Positions 7,407 through 15,437 of a stretch of 64,000 nt of DNA are shown piece after piece. Position numbers and translations under genes: made by a program. The notes under the pieces are model-generated. The model was not told the DNA's origin and did no database searches. It saw only the letters and a list, made by a program, of their open reading frames with translations. Numbering within the stretch: the stretch's first letter is position 1; every line of letters starts with the position of its first letter. The DNA comes from Streptomyces sp. RB17. Lineage in GTDB: Bacteria > Actinomycetota > Actinomycetes > Streptomycetales > Streptomycetaceae. The DNA lies in contig NZ_WEGL01000006.1 of assembly GCF_009604455.1 (NCBI RefSeq), forward strand, positions 186,001 through 250,000, written 5' to 3'.

Positions 7407-8453
7407 TCAGCTGCGCCAACGGCCCAGCGCCATTTCCGCGGTGATGCCGGGGCCGAACCCGGCGAGGAGCCCGCGCGCCCGGTTCTGGGTGCCGCCCTCG
7501 TCGAACATCCGGCGCAGCGCGTCCAGCACGACGCCGGAGGCGATGTTGCCGTACTCGGTGAGGGTGGCCCGGCTGAACCGGAAGGCGTGCGGGTCGACCT
7601 GGAGGAACTTGCTGAGGTCGTCGAGGATGCGCGGCCCGCCCGCGTGGACGATGTAGAAGTCCAGGTCGGAGGCGTCCCAGCCGTGCATGCCCGCGAGGTC
7701 CTGCAGCGCCGGGGCCAGCGGCTCCATGGTGGCCGGCACCCGCTTGTCGAGCAGGAAGTGGAAGCCGGTCGCCCGGACGTCGTACATGATCCACTCTTCG
7801 GTCTTGGGGATCAGGTACGAGCCGTTGCGTTCCAGCTCGATGCCGGTGCCGCCCTTGCCGCGGACCACGGCGGCGGCTATGCCGTCACCGAACAGGCCGT
7901 TGGAGAGCAGCGAGCCGACGCCCAGGTCGGTGGGCTGGTAGCACAGCGAGCAGAACTCGCAGGCCACGATCAGCGCGTTGGTGTCGGGGTAGGCCGTGCA
8001 GAAGTCGTGCGCGCGGTTGATCGCCGCGCCGCCGGCCGCACAGCCCAGCTGGGCTATGGGGAGCTGTCGGGTGGTCGGGTCGAAGTCCATCTCGTTGATC
8101 AGCCACGCCGTGAGCGAGGGCATCATGAAGCCCGTGCACGAGACGAAGACGATCACGTCGATGTCGGTGGTGAGGAGTTCCGCGTCGTCGAGGGCGCGCT
8201 GGATTACCGCGGGGACCCGGGCCTTGGCCTCGGCCTCGTAGAGCTTGTTGCGCTCCTCGAAGCCGGGGTGCTTGAGGGTCTCCTCGATGGGCTGCACGAT
8301 GTGCCGCGTCTTCACGCCCGTGTTCTCTATCAGCCGCAGGGCGAGCGGCAGTTGCGGATGATCCGCGTGCCGGGAGCGCGCCAGCTCCAGCGTCTCCTCC
8401 ATCGTGATCACGTGCTCCGGCACCGACACCGTGGGTCTGCACAAAGTCGCCAT
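7407..8453 (-). CDS. rppA: 1,3,6,8-tetrahydroxynaphthalene synthase (type III polyketide synthase RppA)
   Basis: 348-residue type III PKS that condenses five malonyl-CoA units to tetrahydroxynaphthalene, precursor of flaviolin and HPQ-type melanin. The Cys138-His270-Asn303 triad is intact (QLGCAAGG, YIVHAGGP, YGNIASG) at the same numbers as characterised RppA, and Cys106, important for starter selection, is also present. First gene of a three-gene operon with P450 and cupin. A perfect 12-base palindrome lies 20 bases upstream of the start and may be an operator. Confidence 0.97.
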   Translation of the reverse strand: MATLCRPTVSVPEHVITMEETLELARSRHADHPQLPLALRLIENTGVKTRHIVQPIEETLKHPGFEERNKLYEAEAKARVPAVIQRALDDAELLTTDIDVIVFVSCTGFMMPSLTAWLINEMDFDPTTRQLPIAQLGCAAGGAAINRAHDFCTAYPDTNALIVACEFCSLCYQPTDLGVGSLLSNGLFGDGIAAAVVRGKGGTGIELERNGSYLIPKTEEWIMYDVRATGFHFLLDKRVPATMEPLAPALQDLAGMHGWDASDLDFYIVHAGGPRILDDLSKFLQVDPHAFRFSRATLTEYGNIASGVVLDALRRMFDEGGTQNRARGLLAGFGPGITAEMALGRWRS

Positions 8454-8472
8454 GAACCGTGCCTGCTTTCAG

Positions 8473-8484
8473 CCTTCCGGAAGG
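8473..8484. promoter_or_regulatory. Perfect palindrome CCTTCCGGAAGG upstream of rppA
   Basis: A 12-base perfect palindrome centred about 26 bases in front of the rppA start codon, in the 5' leader or promoter of the pigment operon. The position suits a repressor site or an RNA hairpin over the ribosome-binding region; which one is unknown. Confidence 0.35.
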
Positions 8485-8638
8485 TCTGCGCCCGCCGGTC
8501 AGAGGGTCGTTCACCTCAGGAGGTGGTTCACCCACGATCACTCGACCTGGCGACGATCTCGCGCCGAACTACTCCAGACCGGGGACACCGCGTCCGCGGA
8601 CGGGTGGGAAACCGCAGGTCCGCGGGAGGGAGAACATC

Positions 8639-8990
8639 GTGCCGGTCGCGGCCGAGGCACTGCTGGAGACGGCCGCCAGGGAACTCGCCCCGGACCGTCC
8701 GCCCATCCCTTCGTCCCCCTGGTGGAACGCGGCGCGGCAGCTCCCCGGACCCTCGCCCGCCCGGCCCGGAACAGCAGTGGAGGATCCCCGCCGACCGCCG
8801 CTCCTCACGAGCACATGGCCCAGCGCGCCGACCCCGCCCCCGCGGCCTCTTTCGGCACTCTCGCGCCGGGCGAGGAACGCGCGGCAGCACGTCTGGCGGA
8901 CCTCGTCCGGGCCCGCGGCGTCATCGAGGCACTCCCGGACGTACGCCCCTGTGACGGGCTGCCAGGCCTACCCCGCCCACGATCCCCGGC
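8639..8990 (+). pseudogene. Possible frameshifted small gene, function unknown
   Basis: A GTG preceded by GGAGGGA at seven bases opens a reading frame beginning VPVAAEALLETAAREL, with good G/C bias at third positions for about 40 codons. After that, the coding-like frame appears to switch to the one containing FGTLAPGEERAAARLADLV (from an ATG at 8815). No single frame is convincing throughout. I read this as a decayed or wrongly read small gene divergent from rppA; it may also be non-coding. The rest of the 570-base gap shows nothing recognisable. Confidence 0.25.
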
Positions 8991-9028
8991 CGGGAGACGG
9001 TGGTGCGCGCGCATCCGCCCTGCGCGAC

Positions 9029-9262
9029 CTAGGGCGCCCCACTGCTGTGCGCGATACACGCCACATCGATACGATCGGCCAGCTTGGCCAGCTCAATGGT
9101 CAAAGCGGCAACCGTGTCCTCGTCCAACCCCGGGTCCCCGGCCTCGACGAGCCGCAGCCACCGCCCACCCACGGTCCGCAGCAGCTTGCTCACGTCGGCC
9201 GCGGCCACCTGCAAGGTACCGCGGTCGTCGACGATCAGAGGCAGGGTCACTTCGCGGTTCAC
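9029..9262 (-). CDS. Small conserved Streptomyces protein (DUF6213-like)
   Basis: 77 residues beginning VNREVTLPLIVDDRGTLQVA, an acidic helical protein that I recall as a small family restricted to Streptomyces and relatives (DUF6213). No membrane segment or motif points to a function. An alternative upstream GTG at 9294 overlaps the TGA of the preceding aldehyde dehydrogenase (GTGA), so the gene may be translationally coupled to it; the shorter start is preferred because conservation, as I recall it, begins at NREV. Confidence 0.7.
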   Translation of the reverse strand: MNREVTLPLIVDDRGTLQVAAADVSKLLRTVGGRWLRLVEAGDPGLDEDTVAALTIELAKLADRIDVACIAHSSGAP

Positions 9263-9288
9263 AAAAGGGGATGGTAGTCGCGCAGCAC

Positions 9289-10674
9289 TCACGCACCCTG
9301 CCAAACCGTGGTGATGTTGCAGAACTCGCGGATACCGTGCCCGGACAGCTCACGCCCGTACCCGGACCGCTTGACCCCGCCGAACGGGAACGCCGGATGG
9401 GAGGCGGTCATCCCGTTGACGTACACGGAACCGGCCTCCAGATCGCGGGCGCACCGCTCCACCTCGCTCTCGTCCCGCGTCCACACGTTGGAACTCAGCC
9501 CGAACGGCGAGTCGTTGGCGATGAGCAGCGCCTCGTCCAGGTCGCCGGCCCGGTACAGCGTGGCGACCGGCCCGAACGCCTCCTCCCGGTGGATGCGCAT
9601 CTCGCGGGTGATCCCGGCCAGTACGGTCGGCGGGTAGTACCAGCCGGGCCCGTCCGGCCGTTCGCCGCCGCAGAGCACCTGCGCCCCGCTGCGCCGCGCG
9701 TCGTCGACCAGCTCCTCCAGGTCCTTCCGCCCCTGCTCGCTGGAGAGCGGCCCGACCTCGGTGTCCTCCTCCAGCGGGTCGCCGACCCTGAGCGCCGTCA
9801 TGCCGGCGACGAACTTCTCGGCGAAGGCGTCGTAGACGTCGGTGTGCACGATGAACCGCTTGGCGGCGATGCAGGACTGCCCGTTGTTCTGCACGCGCGC
9901 CGTGACCGCCACCTCGGCCGCCCGGTCCAGGTCGGCGGAGGGCAGCACGACGTACGGGTCGCTGCCACCCAGCTCCAGCACCGTCTTCTTGATCATCTCC
10001 CCGCAGGTGGAGGCCACCGCGCGGCCCGCCGGCTCGCTGCCGGTGAGCGTCGCGGCCTTCACCCGCTCGTCCCGGAGGATGTCGTCCACCGCGCCCGAGC
10101 CGATCAGGAGCGTCTGGAAGCAGCCCTCCGTGAAGCCCGCCCGGTGGAACAGGTCCTCCAGGTACAGGGCCGTCTGCGGGACGTTGGAGGCGTGCTTGAG
10201 CAGGCCCACGTTGCCCGCCATCAGGGCGGGCGCGGCGAACCGGATCACCTGCCAGAGCGGGAAGTTCCACGGCATCACCGCGAGGACGGGTCCCAGCGGC
10301 CGGTACCGGACCCGGACCCGGGACGCGCCGGAGTCCCGTACATCGGCCTCGGCCGGCTCCTCGTCGGCGAGCAGCGCCTCCGCGTGCTCGGCGTACCAGC
10401 GCATCGCCTTGGCGCACTTCGCGGCCTCCGCCCAGGCCTGCTTGATCGGCTTGCCCATCTCCGTGGTCATCACCCGGCCGATCTCGCGCCGGTCCTCGTC
10501 CAGCAGATCGGCGGCCTTGAGCAGCAGCCGGGCGCGATCGACGAACGAGAGCGCCCGATAGGTGCGGAACGTCGCCTCGGCGAGCTGGAGCCGGCGTTCC
10601 AGCTCTTCCTCGCCCATGGGCTCGTACGTCTTGAGCGTCTCGCCGTTCGCCGGGTTCACCGTCGCGATGGGCAT
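9289..10674 (-). CDS. NAD(P)-dependent aldehyde dehydrogenase (succinate-semialdehyde dehydrogenase type)
   Basis: 461-residue ALDH with general base Glu234 (LELGGSDP) and nucleophile Cys268 (NNGQSCIAAKR). Segments such as VMPWNFPLWQV and the SCIAAKR context resemble bacterial NADP-dependent succinate-semialdehyde dehydrogenases, so oxidation of a short semialdehyde to the acid is likely. It is followed immediately by the small DUF6213-like gene and preceded, 73 bases away, by the Nudix gene. No partner transaminase is nearby, so the natural substrate stays open. Confidence 0.87.
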   Translation of the reverse strand: MPIATVNPANGETLKTYEPMGEEELERRLQLAEATFRTYRALSFVDRARLLLKAADLLDEDRREIGRVMTTEMGKPIKQAWAEAAKCAKAMRWYAEHAEALLADEEPAEADVRDSGASRVRVRYRPLGPVLAVMPWNFPLWQVIRFAAPALMAGNVGLLKHASNVPQTALYLEDLFHRAGFTEGCFQTLLIGSGAVDDILRDERVKAATLTGSEPAGRAVASTCGEMIKKTVLELGGSDPYVVLPSADLDRAAEVAVTARVQNNGQSCIAAKRFIVHTDVYDAFAEKFVAGMTALRVGDPLEEDTEVGPLSSEQGRKDLEELVDDARRSGAQVLCGGERPDGPGWYYPPTVLAGITREMRIHREEAFGPVATLYRAGDLDEALLIANDSPFGLSSNVWTRDESEVERCARDLEAGSVYVNGMTASHPAFPFGGVKRSGYGRELSGHGIREFCNITTVWQGA

Positions 10675-10747
10675 GGCTGACCTCCCTGGGAGCGGGCTTG
10701 CTTAGACCTTCGCGCGCGGCAGGGCCGTCCGCAACGTGTGTCATCCC

Positions 10748-11221
10748 TTAGGCCGAGTGCTCCGCCAGCCGGTCGAGAAACGCGGTCTGCGCCGTGATGA
10801 CCAGCGCACGGGCCCGCTCCAGGCCGAGCCACTCCACGCGGTCCAGCTCCGGGAACTCCCGCACCCGGCCGGACCTCGGCGGCCACTCCATGGTGAAGGT
10901 GCCGGGGCGGAAGGAGCTCAGGTCCGGGTCCGCCTCGACGGCCCACGCCGTGACGATCTTGCCGTTCTTCTGCGCGACCTCGCCCAGCGGTACGGCCTTC
11001 CCGTCGGGCGGCACCAGCCCCAGCTCCTCCTGGAACTCGCGCCGGGCGGCCTCCCAGGCGGGCTCGTCGGGTTCGTACTCGCCCTTGGGGACCGTCCACG
11101 CCCCGGCGTCCTTCTTCGCCCAGAGCGGACCACCCATATGGCCGAGCAGTACCTCGAGTCCCTCATCGGCGTGCCGGAACAACAGCAGTCCCGCGCTGCG
11201 CTTCCTCGCACGCTCCGTCAT
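10748..11221 (-). CDS. Nudix hydrolase
   Basis: 157 residues with a complete Nudix box spread over GEYEPDEPAWEAARREFQEE plus LGL, fitting GX5EX7REUXEEXGU. It should hydrolyse a nucleoside diphosphate linked to another moiety, using a metal. Its ATG overlaps the stop of the DNA ligase gene by four bases (ATGA), so it is translated from the ligase transcript. Coupling to a ligase suggests nucleotide-pool or DNA-end cleaning, but the substrate is not readable from sequence. Confidence 0.9.
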   Translation of the reverse strand: MTERARKRSAGLLLFRHADEGLEVLLGHMGGPLWAKKDAGAWTVPKGEYEPDEPAWEAARREFQEELGLVPPDGKAVPLGEVAQKNGKIVTAWAVEADPDLSSFRPGTFTMEWPPRSGRVREFPELDRVEWLGLERARALVITAQTAFLDRLAEHSA

Positions 11222-12756
11222 GGCTCGACCTCCGGATGGGCCGCCAGCAGGGCCTCCACGGTATCGGCCTCCTCGGGGCGTTTGTCCTCGCGGTAGCGGA
11301 CCACGCGGGCGAAGCGGAGGGTGACGCCGGCCGGGTAGCGGGTGGAGCGCTGGAGGCCGTCGTAGGCGATCTCCACGACGAGTTCGGGGCGCACCCGGAC
11401 CACCCAGCCGTCGTCCTCCACGGCCAGCTCCCGCAGCCGCTCGGTCTGCCAGGCGAGCATCGCGTCGGTCATGCCCTTGAAGGTCTTGCCGAGCATGGCG
11501 AAGCCGCCGTCCGGGGTGCGGGCGCCGAGGTGGAGGTTGGAGAGCTTGCCCGTGCGCCGTCCGTGGCCCCACTCGGCGGCCAGCACGACGAGGTCGAGGG
11601 TGTGCACGGGCTTGACCTTCAGCCAGGCGGCGCCGCGCCGGCCCGCGCTGTACGGCGCGTCCAGCGCCTTGACCACCACGCCCTCGTGGCCGCGGGCCAG
11701 GGTCTCGGCGAGGAACCGTTCCGCCTCCGCGAGGTCTCCCGGCCCGGAGGCGACCGTCCGGCGCACCCGCATCGGCTCGGGCACCAGCCGGGCCAGCTCC
11801 GCGTGCCGCTCGGCGAACGGCAGGTCCAGCAGATCGGTGCCGTCGACCGACAGGACGTCGAAGAAGACGGGGGAGACCGGGACCTCCCCGGCCGCCTTGG
11901 CCACGTCCGTCCGGGAGCCGACCCGACCCGCCGTCTCCTGGAAGGACCGGGGCCGTCCGGCCGCGTCGAAGGAGATCACCTCGCCGTCCAGGATGAACCG
12001 CTCGCCCCGCAACTCCCGTGCGGCGGCGGTCACTTCGGGCAGCCGGCCGGTGATGTCGTCCAGGGTGCGGGTGTGCACCCGGACCGTGTCGCCGTCCCGG
12101 TGGACCTGCACCCGGATGCCGTCCAGCTTCTCCTCCACCGCGCACGCGCCCAGCTTCTCCACCGCCTCGGCCACCGAGGACGCGCTGTGCGCCAGCATCG
12201 GCAGCACCGGCCGCCCCACGGTGAGCCGGAACCGGTCGAGGGCCCCAGGGCCCTCGCCGAGCAGGGCCTGGGCGACCGTCTGCAGCGACCCGGCCAGCAT
12301 CACCGCCCGGCGTACGGCGGCCGGGTCGGCGCCCGTCGCCCGCGCGAGGCCCTCCACCGCGACCGCGTCCAGCGCGCCCTGCCGCACCTCGCCGGTGAGC
12401 AGACCGAGCAGGAAACGCTGCTCCTCCTCGGTGGCCGCGCCCATCAGCTCGCCGACGAGCCGGACCCGCTGCGCCTGCGAGCCCGGCCCCGAGACCTTGC
12501 CCAGCTCGCCGAGCAGGGCGTCGACCTCCCGGACGGTGAGCGTGGGCTCGCCGGCGGGCGGCACCGGGCGGCTCAGCACCTTCCAGCCGACGCCGAGCCG
12601 GCCCTGCGGCAGCCGTCCGGCCAGGTACGGGATGACGATCGGCACGTCGTCCGGCTCCGCCTCCCGGAACAGTTCGGCGAGCAGCGCGGTTTTACGGGAC
12701 CGGGCCGCCGTCGCGGCGACGTCCCGGGACACCTGGGCGAGCCGGGTCAGCAGCAT
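11218..12756 (-). CDS. ligB: ATP-dependent DNA ligase (LigB type)
   Basis: 512-residue ATP-dependent ligase with N-terminal DNA-binding domain, adenylation domain and C-terminal OB domain. The adenylated lysine is Lys210 in VEEKLDGIRV (motif I). Later motifs appear as FILDGEVISF, HEGVVVKALDAPY and AAWLKVKP. Order and length match mycobacterial LigB rather than LigC or LigD. It is a second ligase beside the essential NAD-dependent LigA and likely serves repair. The start at MLLTRLAQVS was chosen from homology of the N-terminus; a much longer open frame upstream overlaps a flavoprotein gene and is not coding. Confidence 0.93.
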   Translation of the reverse strand: MLLTRLAQVSRDVAATAARSRKTALLAELFREAEPDDVPIVIPYLAGRLPQGRLGVGWKVLSRPVPPAGEPTLTVREVDALLGELGKVSGPGSQAQRVRLVGELMGAATEEEQRFLLGLLTGEVRQGALDAVAVEGLARATGADPAAVRRAVMLAGSLQTVAQALLGEGPGALDRFRLTVGRPVLPMLAHSASSVAEAVEKLGACAVEEKLDGIRVQVHRDGDTVRVHTRTLDDITGRLPEVTAAARELRGERFILDGEVISFDAAGRPRSFQETAGRVGSRTDVAKAAGEVPVSPVFFDVLSVDGTDLLDLPFAERHAELARLVPEPMRVRRTVASGPGDLAEAERFLAETLARGHEGVVVKALDAPYSAGRRGAAWLKVKPVHTLDLVVLAAEWGHGRRTGKLSNLHLGARTPDGGFAMLGKTFKGMTDAMLAWQTERLRELAVEDDGWVVRVRPELVVEIAYDGLQRSTRYPAGVTLRFARVVRYREDKRPEEADTVEALLAAHPEVEP

Positions 12757-12785
12757 GCAGCCATCGTGCACCGGGGGAGCGGCCG

Positions 12786-13730
12786 CTACACCCGGACGGA
12801 GTCGAGGTCTGTCATCAGCAGTTCCCCGTTGATCGCCGCACCCGCCCGGTACCCCCGGCTCGCCGCGTTGATCACCTGCTCGGCGAAGCCGCTCGCGTTG
12901 CCCGCAGCCCATAGTCCGGGCACGGTCGTCAGGCCCCGTTCGTCGATCACCGGGTAGGCGCCGAACGGCGTCTCGCGCAGCTCGGCGCCCAGCCGCACCA
13001 GCAGGTGGTTGTTCGGCACCGCGCGCGGGGCGGCGTACAGGACCTCGCGGTCGTGGACCGTGCCGTCCGAAAGACGCACCCCCGTGAGCCGGTCGTCGGC
13101 CACGACGAGTCCCGTCACCTTCCCGGGCACGACCGTGACCCCGGCGGCGGCCAGCCGGCGCAGGTCGTCGTCCGTCAGTGCCGACTCGCTCAGCTCGTGC
13201 AGGAAGAACCGCACGTCCTTCGACCACTGGGTGACCATGAGCGCCTGGTGCACGCTCAGCGGCGAGGTCGCCAGCACCCCGGTCGGCAGGTCGCGGGCCT
13301 CCCAGCCGTGGCAGTACGGGCAGTGCACCACGTCGCGGCCGAACCGCTCGGCCAGCCCGGGGACATCCGGCAGCTCGTCCTTGAGGCCCGTGGCGATCAC
13401 CAGCTGCCGGGCCCGGACGGTCCGGCCGCTCGCGAGCACGACGGAGAAGTCCCCGTCCCTCGTCGCGTCCACGACCCGGTCCCGGACCAGCTCCACCCCG
13501 TACCGGGCGATCTCCTCGCGGCCGATCGCCAGGAACTCGGCCGGGGACATGCCGTCGCGGGACAGATAGCCGTGCATGTGCGGGGACGGCGTGTTGCGCG
13601 GCTCGCCCGCGTCGACGACCAGCGCGCGGCGCCGGGCCCGGCCGAGGACCAGCGCGGCCGACAGCCCGGCGGCCCCGCCACCGACGACGACTGCTTCGTA
13701 CGTGTTGTTCTCGGTCCTGTTCTCGGTCAT
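12786..13730 (-). CDS. Thioredoxin-reductase-like FAD/NAD(P) oxidoreductase
   Basis: 314-residue pyridine nucleotide-disulfide oxidoreductase of the low-molecular-weight thioredoxin reductase fold. The FAD loop VVGGGAAGLSAA is at the N-terminus and the redox pair is in VHCPYCHGWE (CPYC). The C-terminal FAD motif is GLWAAGNASG. No thioredoxin gene is adjacent, and the HGWE after the cysteine pair fits a broad group of actinobacterial oxidoreductases acting on small dithiols or unknown substrates. It is divergent from an XRE-cupin regulator that probably controls it. Confidence 0.88.
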   Translation of the reverse strand: MTENRTENNTYEAVVVGGGAAGLSAALVLGRARRRALVVDAGEPRNTPSPHMHGYLSRDGMSPAEFLAIGREEIARYGVELVRDRVVDATRDGDFSVVLASGRTVRARQLVIATGLKDELPDVPGLAERFGRDVVHCPYCHGWEARDLPTGVLATSPLSVHQALMVTQWSKDVRFFLHELSESALTDDDLRRLAAAGVTVVPGKVTGLVVADDRLTGVRLSDGTVHDREVLYAAPRAVPNNHLLVRLGAELRETPFGAYPVIDERGLTTVPGLWAAGNASGFAEQVINAASRGYRAGAAINGELLMTDLDSVRV

Positions 13731-13759
13731 GGGGCGACGGTCGCTCGACGCTCGCGGGA

Positions 13760-13788
13760 TTGACAAACGCATTTGCCGTTCCTGCAAT
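13760..13788 (+). promoter_or_regulatory. Putative sigma-70-type promoter of the XRE-cupin gene
   Basis: TTGACA at 13760-13765 and TGCAAT at 13783-13788 are 17 bases apart. The start codon is only eight bases after the -10-like box and has no ribosome site, so the mRNA would be leaderless. The spacer contains the inverted repeat AACG-N7-CGTT, a possible operator for the regulator itself. Confidence 0.45.
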
Positions 13789-13795
13789 AGGCGCC

Positions 13796-14368
13796 ATGAG
13801 CACAGACGACGTACTGGCCGAAGTGGGCCCGCGGCTGCGGCGCATCCGCAGGGACCGGCAGGTGACCCTGGCGGCGCTGTCCGAGGCCACCGGCATCTCC
13901 GTCAGCACCCTCTCCCGGCTGGAGTCCGGTCTGCGCAGGCCAAGCCTCGAACTGCTCCTGCCCATCGCCCAGGCCCATCAGGTGCCGCTGGACGAGCTGG
14001 TCGGCGCGCCGCCGGTGGGGGACCCACGGGTGCGGGCCGAGCCGATCGTCCGCGGCGGGCGCACCCACTGGCCGCTGACCCGCCAGCCCGGCGGGCTCCA
14101 GGCCTTCAAGGTGCTCGAACCGCAGCGGAAACAGGACCCGGATCCGCGCACCCACGAGGGCTACGAGTGGCTGTATGTGCTGTCGGGGCGACTGCGGCTG
14201 GTCCTCGGCGAGCACGATGTCGTGCTGTCGGCGGGGGAGGCCGCCGAGTTCGACACGCGCGTGCCGCACTGGTTCGGTTCGACGGGGGAGGGGCCGGTGG
14301 AGTTCCTCAGTCTGTTCGGGCCGCAGGGCGAGCGGATGCACGTGCGGGCCCGGCCCAGGCGGAAGTGA
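13796..14368 (+). CDS. XRE-family regulator with C-terminal cupin domain
   Basis: 190 residues. An XRE helix-turn-helix occupies about residues 9-63 (TLAALSEATGISVSTLSRLE), followed by a cupin sensor domain (about 100-185) with HEGYEWLYVLSGRLRLVLG. Such proteins usually repress or activate an adjacent metabolic gene in response to a small ligand bound by the cupin. The divergent thioredoxin-reductase-like gene is the obvious target. No ribosome site precedes the ATG, consistent with a leaderless message. Confidence 0.9.
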   Translation: MSTDDVLAEVGPRLRRIRRDRQVTLAALSEATGISVSTLSRLESGLRRPSLELLLPIAQAHQVPLDELVGAPPVGDPRVRAEPIVRGGRTHWPLTRQPGGLQAFKVLEPQRKQDPDPRTHEGYEWLYVLSGRLRLVLGEHDVVLSAGEAAEFDTRVPHWFGSTGEGPVEFLSLFGPQGERMHVRARPRRK

Positions 14369-14374
14369 CACGGA

Positions 14375-14408
14375 CGACTGTTCCCTGAATGCGACTGTTC
14401 CCTGAATG
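14375..14408. repeat. Perfect 17-bp tandem duplication
   Basis: CGACTGTTCCCTGAATG occurs twice with no gap, directly upstream of the palindromic promoter of the quinone oxidoreductase operon. Confidence 0.9.
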
Positions 14409-14410
14409 GC

Positions 14411-14427
14411 AAGCGACCGCTTAGTAT
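14411..14427 (+). promoter_or_regulatory. Operator AAGCG-AC-CGCTT overlapping -10-like TAGTAT
   Basis: The palindrome AAGCGACCGCTT (14411-14422) abuts TAGTAT (14422-14427). Its position 45 bases before the first gene of an acyl-CoA dehydrogenase operon is that of a TetR-type repressor site. No TetR gene is adjacent, so the regulator would be encoded elsewhere. Confidence 0.5.
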
Positions 14428-14471
14428 GCAATCGGACCCGGTCAGACGAAGCAGTCCCGTGGAGGCCCCGC

Positions 14472-15437
14472 ATGCAGGCATGGCAAGTGCACGAGAACGG
14501 CGAGCCGAGCGAGGTGATGCACCTGACGGAGGTGGAGCCGCCCACGCCGGGTGACGGCCAGGTGCGCCTGCGCGTGCGTGCCGCCAACGTCAACTTCCCG
14601 GACGCGCTGCTGTGCCGCGGCCAGTACCAGGTGCGCCCGCCGCTGCCGTTCACCCCCGGCGTGGAGATCTGCGGCGAGACCGAGGACGGCCGCCGGGTGA
14701 TCGCCAACCCCGCGCTGCCCTACGGCGGTTTCGCCGAGTACGCCCTCGCGGACGCCCGTGCTCTGCTGCCCGCGCCCGAGTCGCTGGACGACGCCGAGGC
14801 CGCCGCGCTGCACATCGGCTACCAGACCGGCTGGTTCGGCCTGCACCGTCGGGCCCGTCTGGAGGCCGGCGAGACCCTGCTCGTGCACGCCGCCGCCGGA
14901 GGGGTCGGCAGCGCCGCCGTCCAGCTCGGCAAGGCGGCGGGCGCCACCGTGATCGGTGTCGTCGGCGGCGCGGACAAGGCGGCCGTGGCCCGCGAGCTGG
15001 GCTGTGACGTGGTCGTCGACCGCCGATCCGAGGACGTGATCACGGCCGTGAAGGAGGCCACCGGCGGCCGGGGCGCGGACGTGATCTACGACCCGGTGGG
15101 CGGCGAGGCCTACGTCCAGTCCGCCAAGCTCGTCGCCTTCGAGGGCCGGATCGTCGTGGTCGGCTTCGCGAGCGGCACCATCCCCAGCCCCGCCCTCAAT
15201 CACGCGCTGGTGAAGAACTACGCGATCCTCGGCCTGCACTGGGGCCTGTACAACACCAAGAACCCCAAGCTGGTCCTGCGCTGCCACGAGGAGCTGACCG
15301 AACTGGCCGCGCGTGGCGCGATCAAGCCCCTGGTGAGCGAGCGGGTGCCGCTGAGCGAGGCCTCCGTGGCCGTGCAGAAGGTGGCGGACGGCCGGTCCAC
15401 CGGCCGGATCGCCGTGGTGATGGAGGGAGCAGCATGA
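14472..15437 (+). CDS. NADPH:quinone oxidoreductase family protein (MDR superfamily)
   Basis: 321-residue medium-chain reductase without structural zinc cysteines. The cofactor loop is AAAGGVGSAAVQLGKAAGAT. The start ATG follows GGAGG by six bases; an earlier in-frame ATG lacks a ribosome site and lies in the promoter. The stop overlaps the next acyl-CoA dehydrogenase (ATGA), making it the first gene of a three-gene operon. Together they suggest oxidation or reduction of an acyl-CoA or enoyl intermediate, but the pathway is unknown. Confidence 0.9.
   Translation: MQAWQVHENGEPSEVMHLTEVEPPTPGDGQVRLRVRAANVNFPDALLCRGQYQVRPPLPFTPGVEICGETEDGRRVIANPALPYGGFAEYALADARALLPAPESLDDAEAAALHIGYQTGWFGLHRRARLEAGETLLVHAAAGGVGSAAVQLGKAAGATVIGVVGGADKAAVARELGCDVVVDRRSEDVITAVKEATGGRGADVIYDPVGGEAYVQSAKLVAFEGRIVVVGFASGTIPSPALNHALVKNYAILGLHWGLYNTKNPKLVLRCHEELTELAARGAIKPLVSERVPLSEASVAVQKVADGRSTGRIAVVMEGAA

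Noticed and set aside
6166..7794. A long N-terminal extension of the P450
   Set aside because: It runs through the 3' half of rppA in another frame, has no family match, and the shorter start gives the exact CYP158A2 residue numbers.
9308..10680. Plus-strand open frames across the aldehyde dehydrogenase
   Set aside because: The minus strand holds an intact ALDH with both catalytic residues; the plus-strand frames are shadows.
11218..13965. A 915-codon open frame on the minus strand containing the DNA ligase
   Set aside because: Only the last 512 codons match a ligase; the upstream part is antisense or out-of-frame to the flavoprotein gene.
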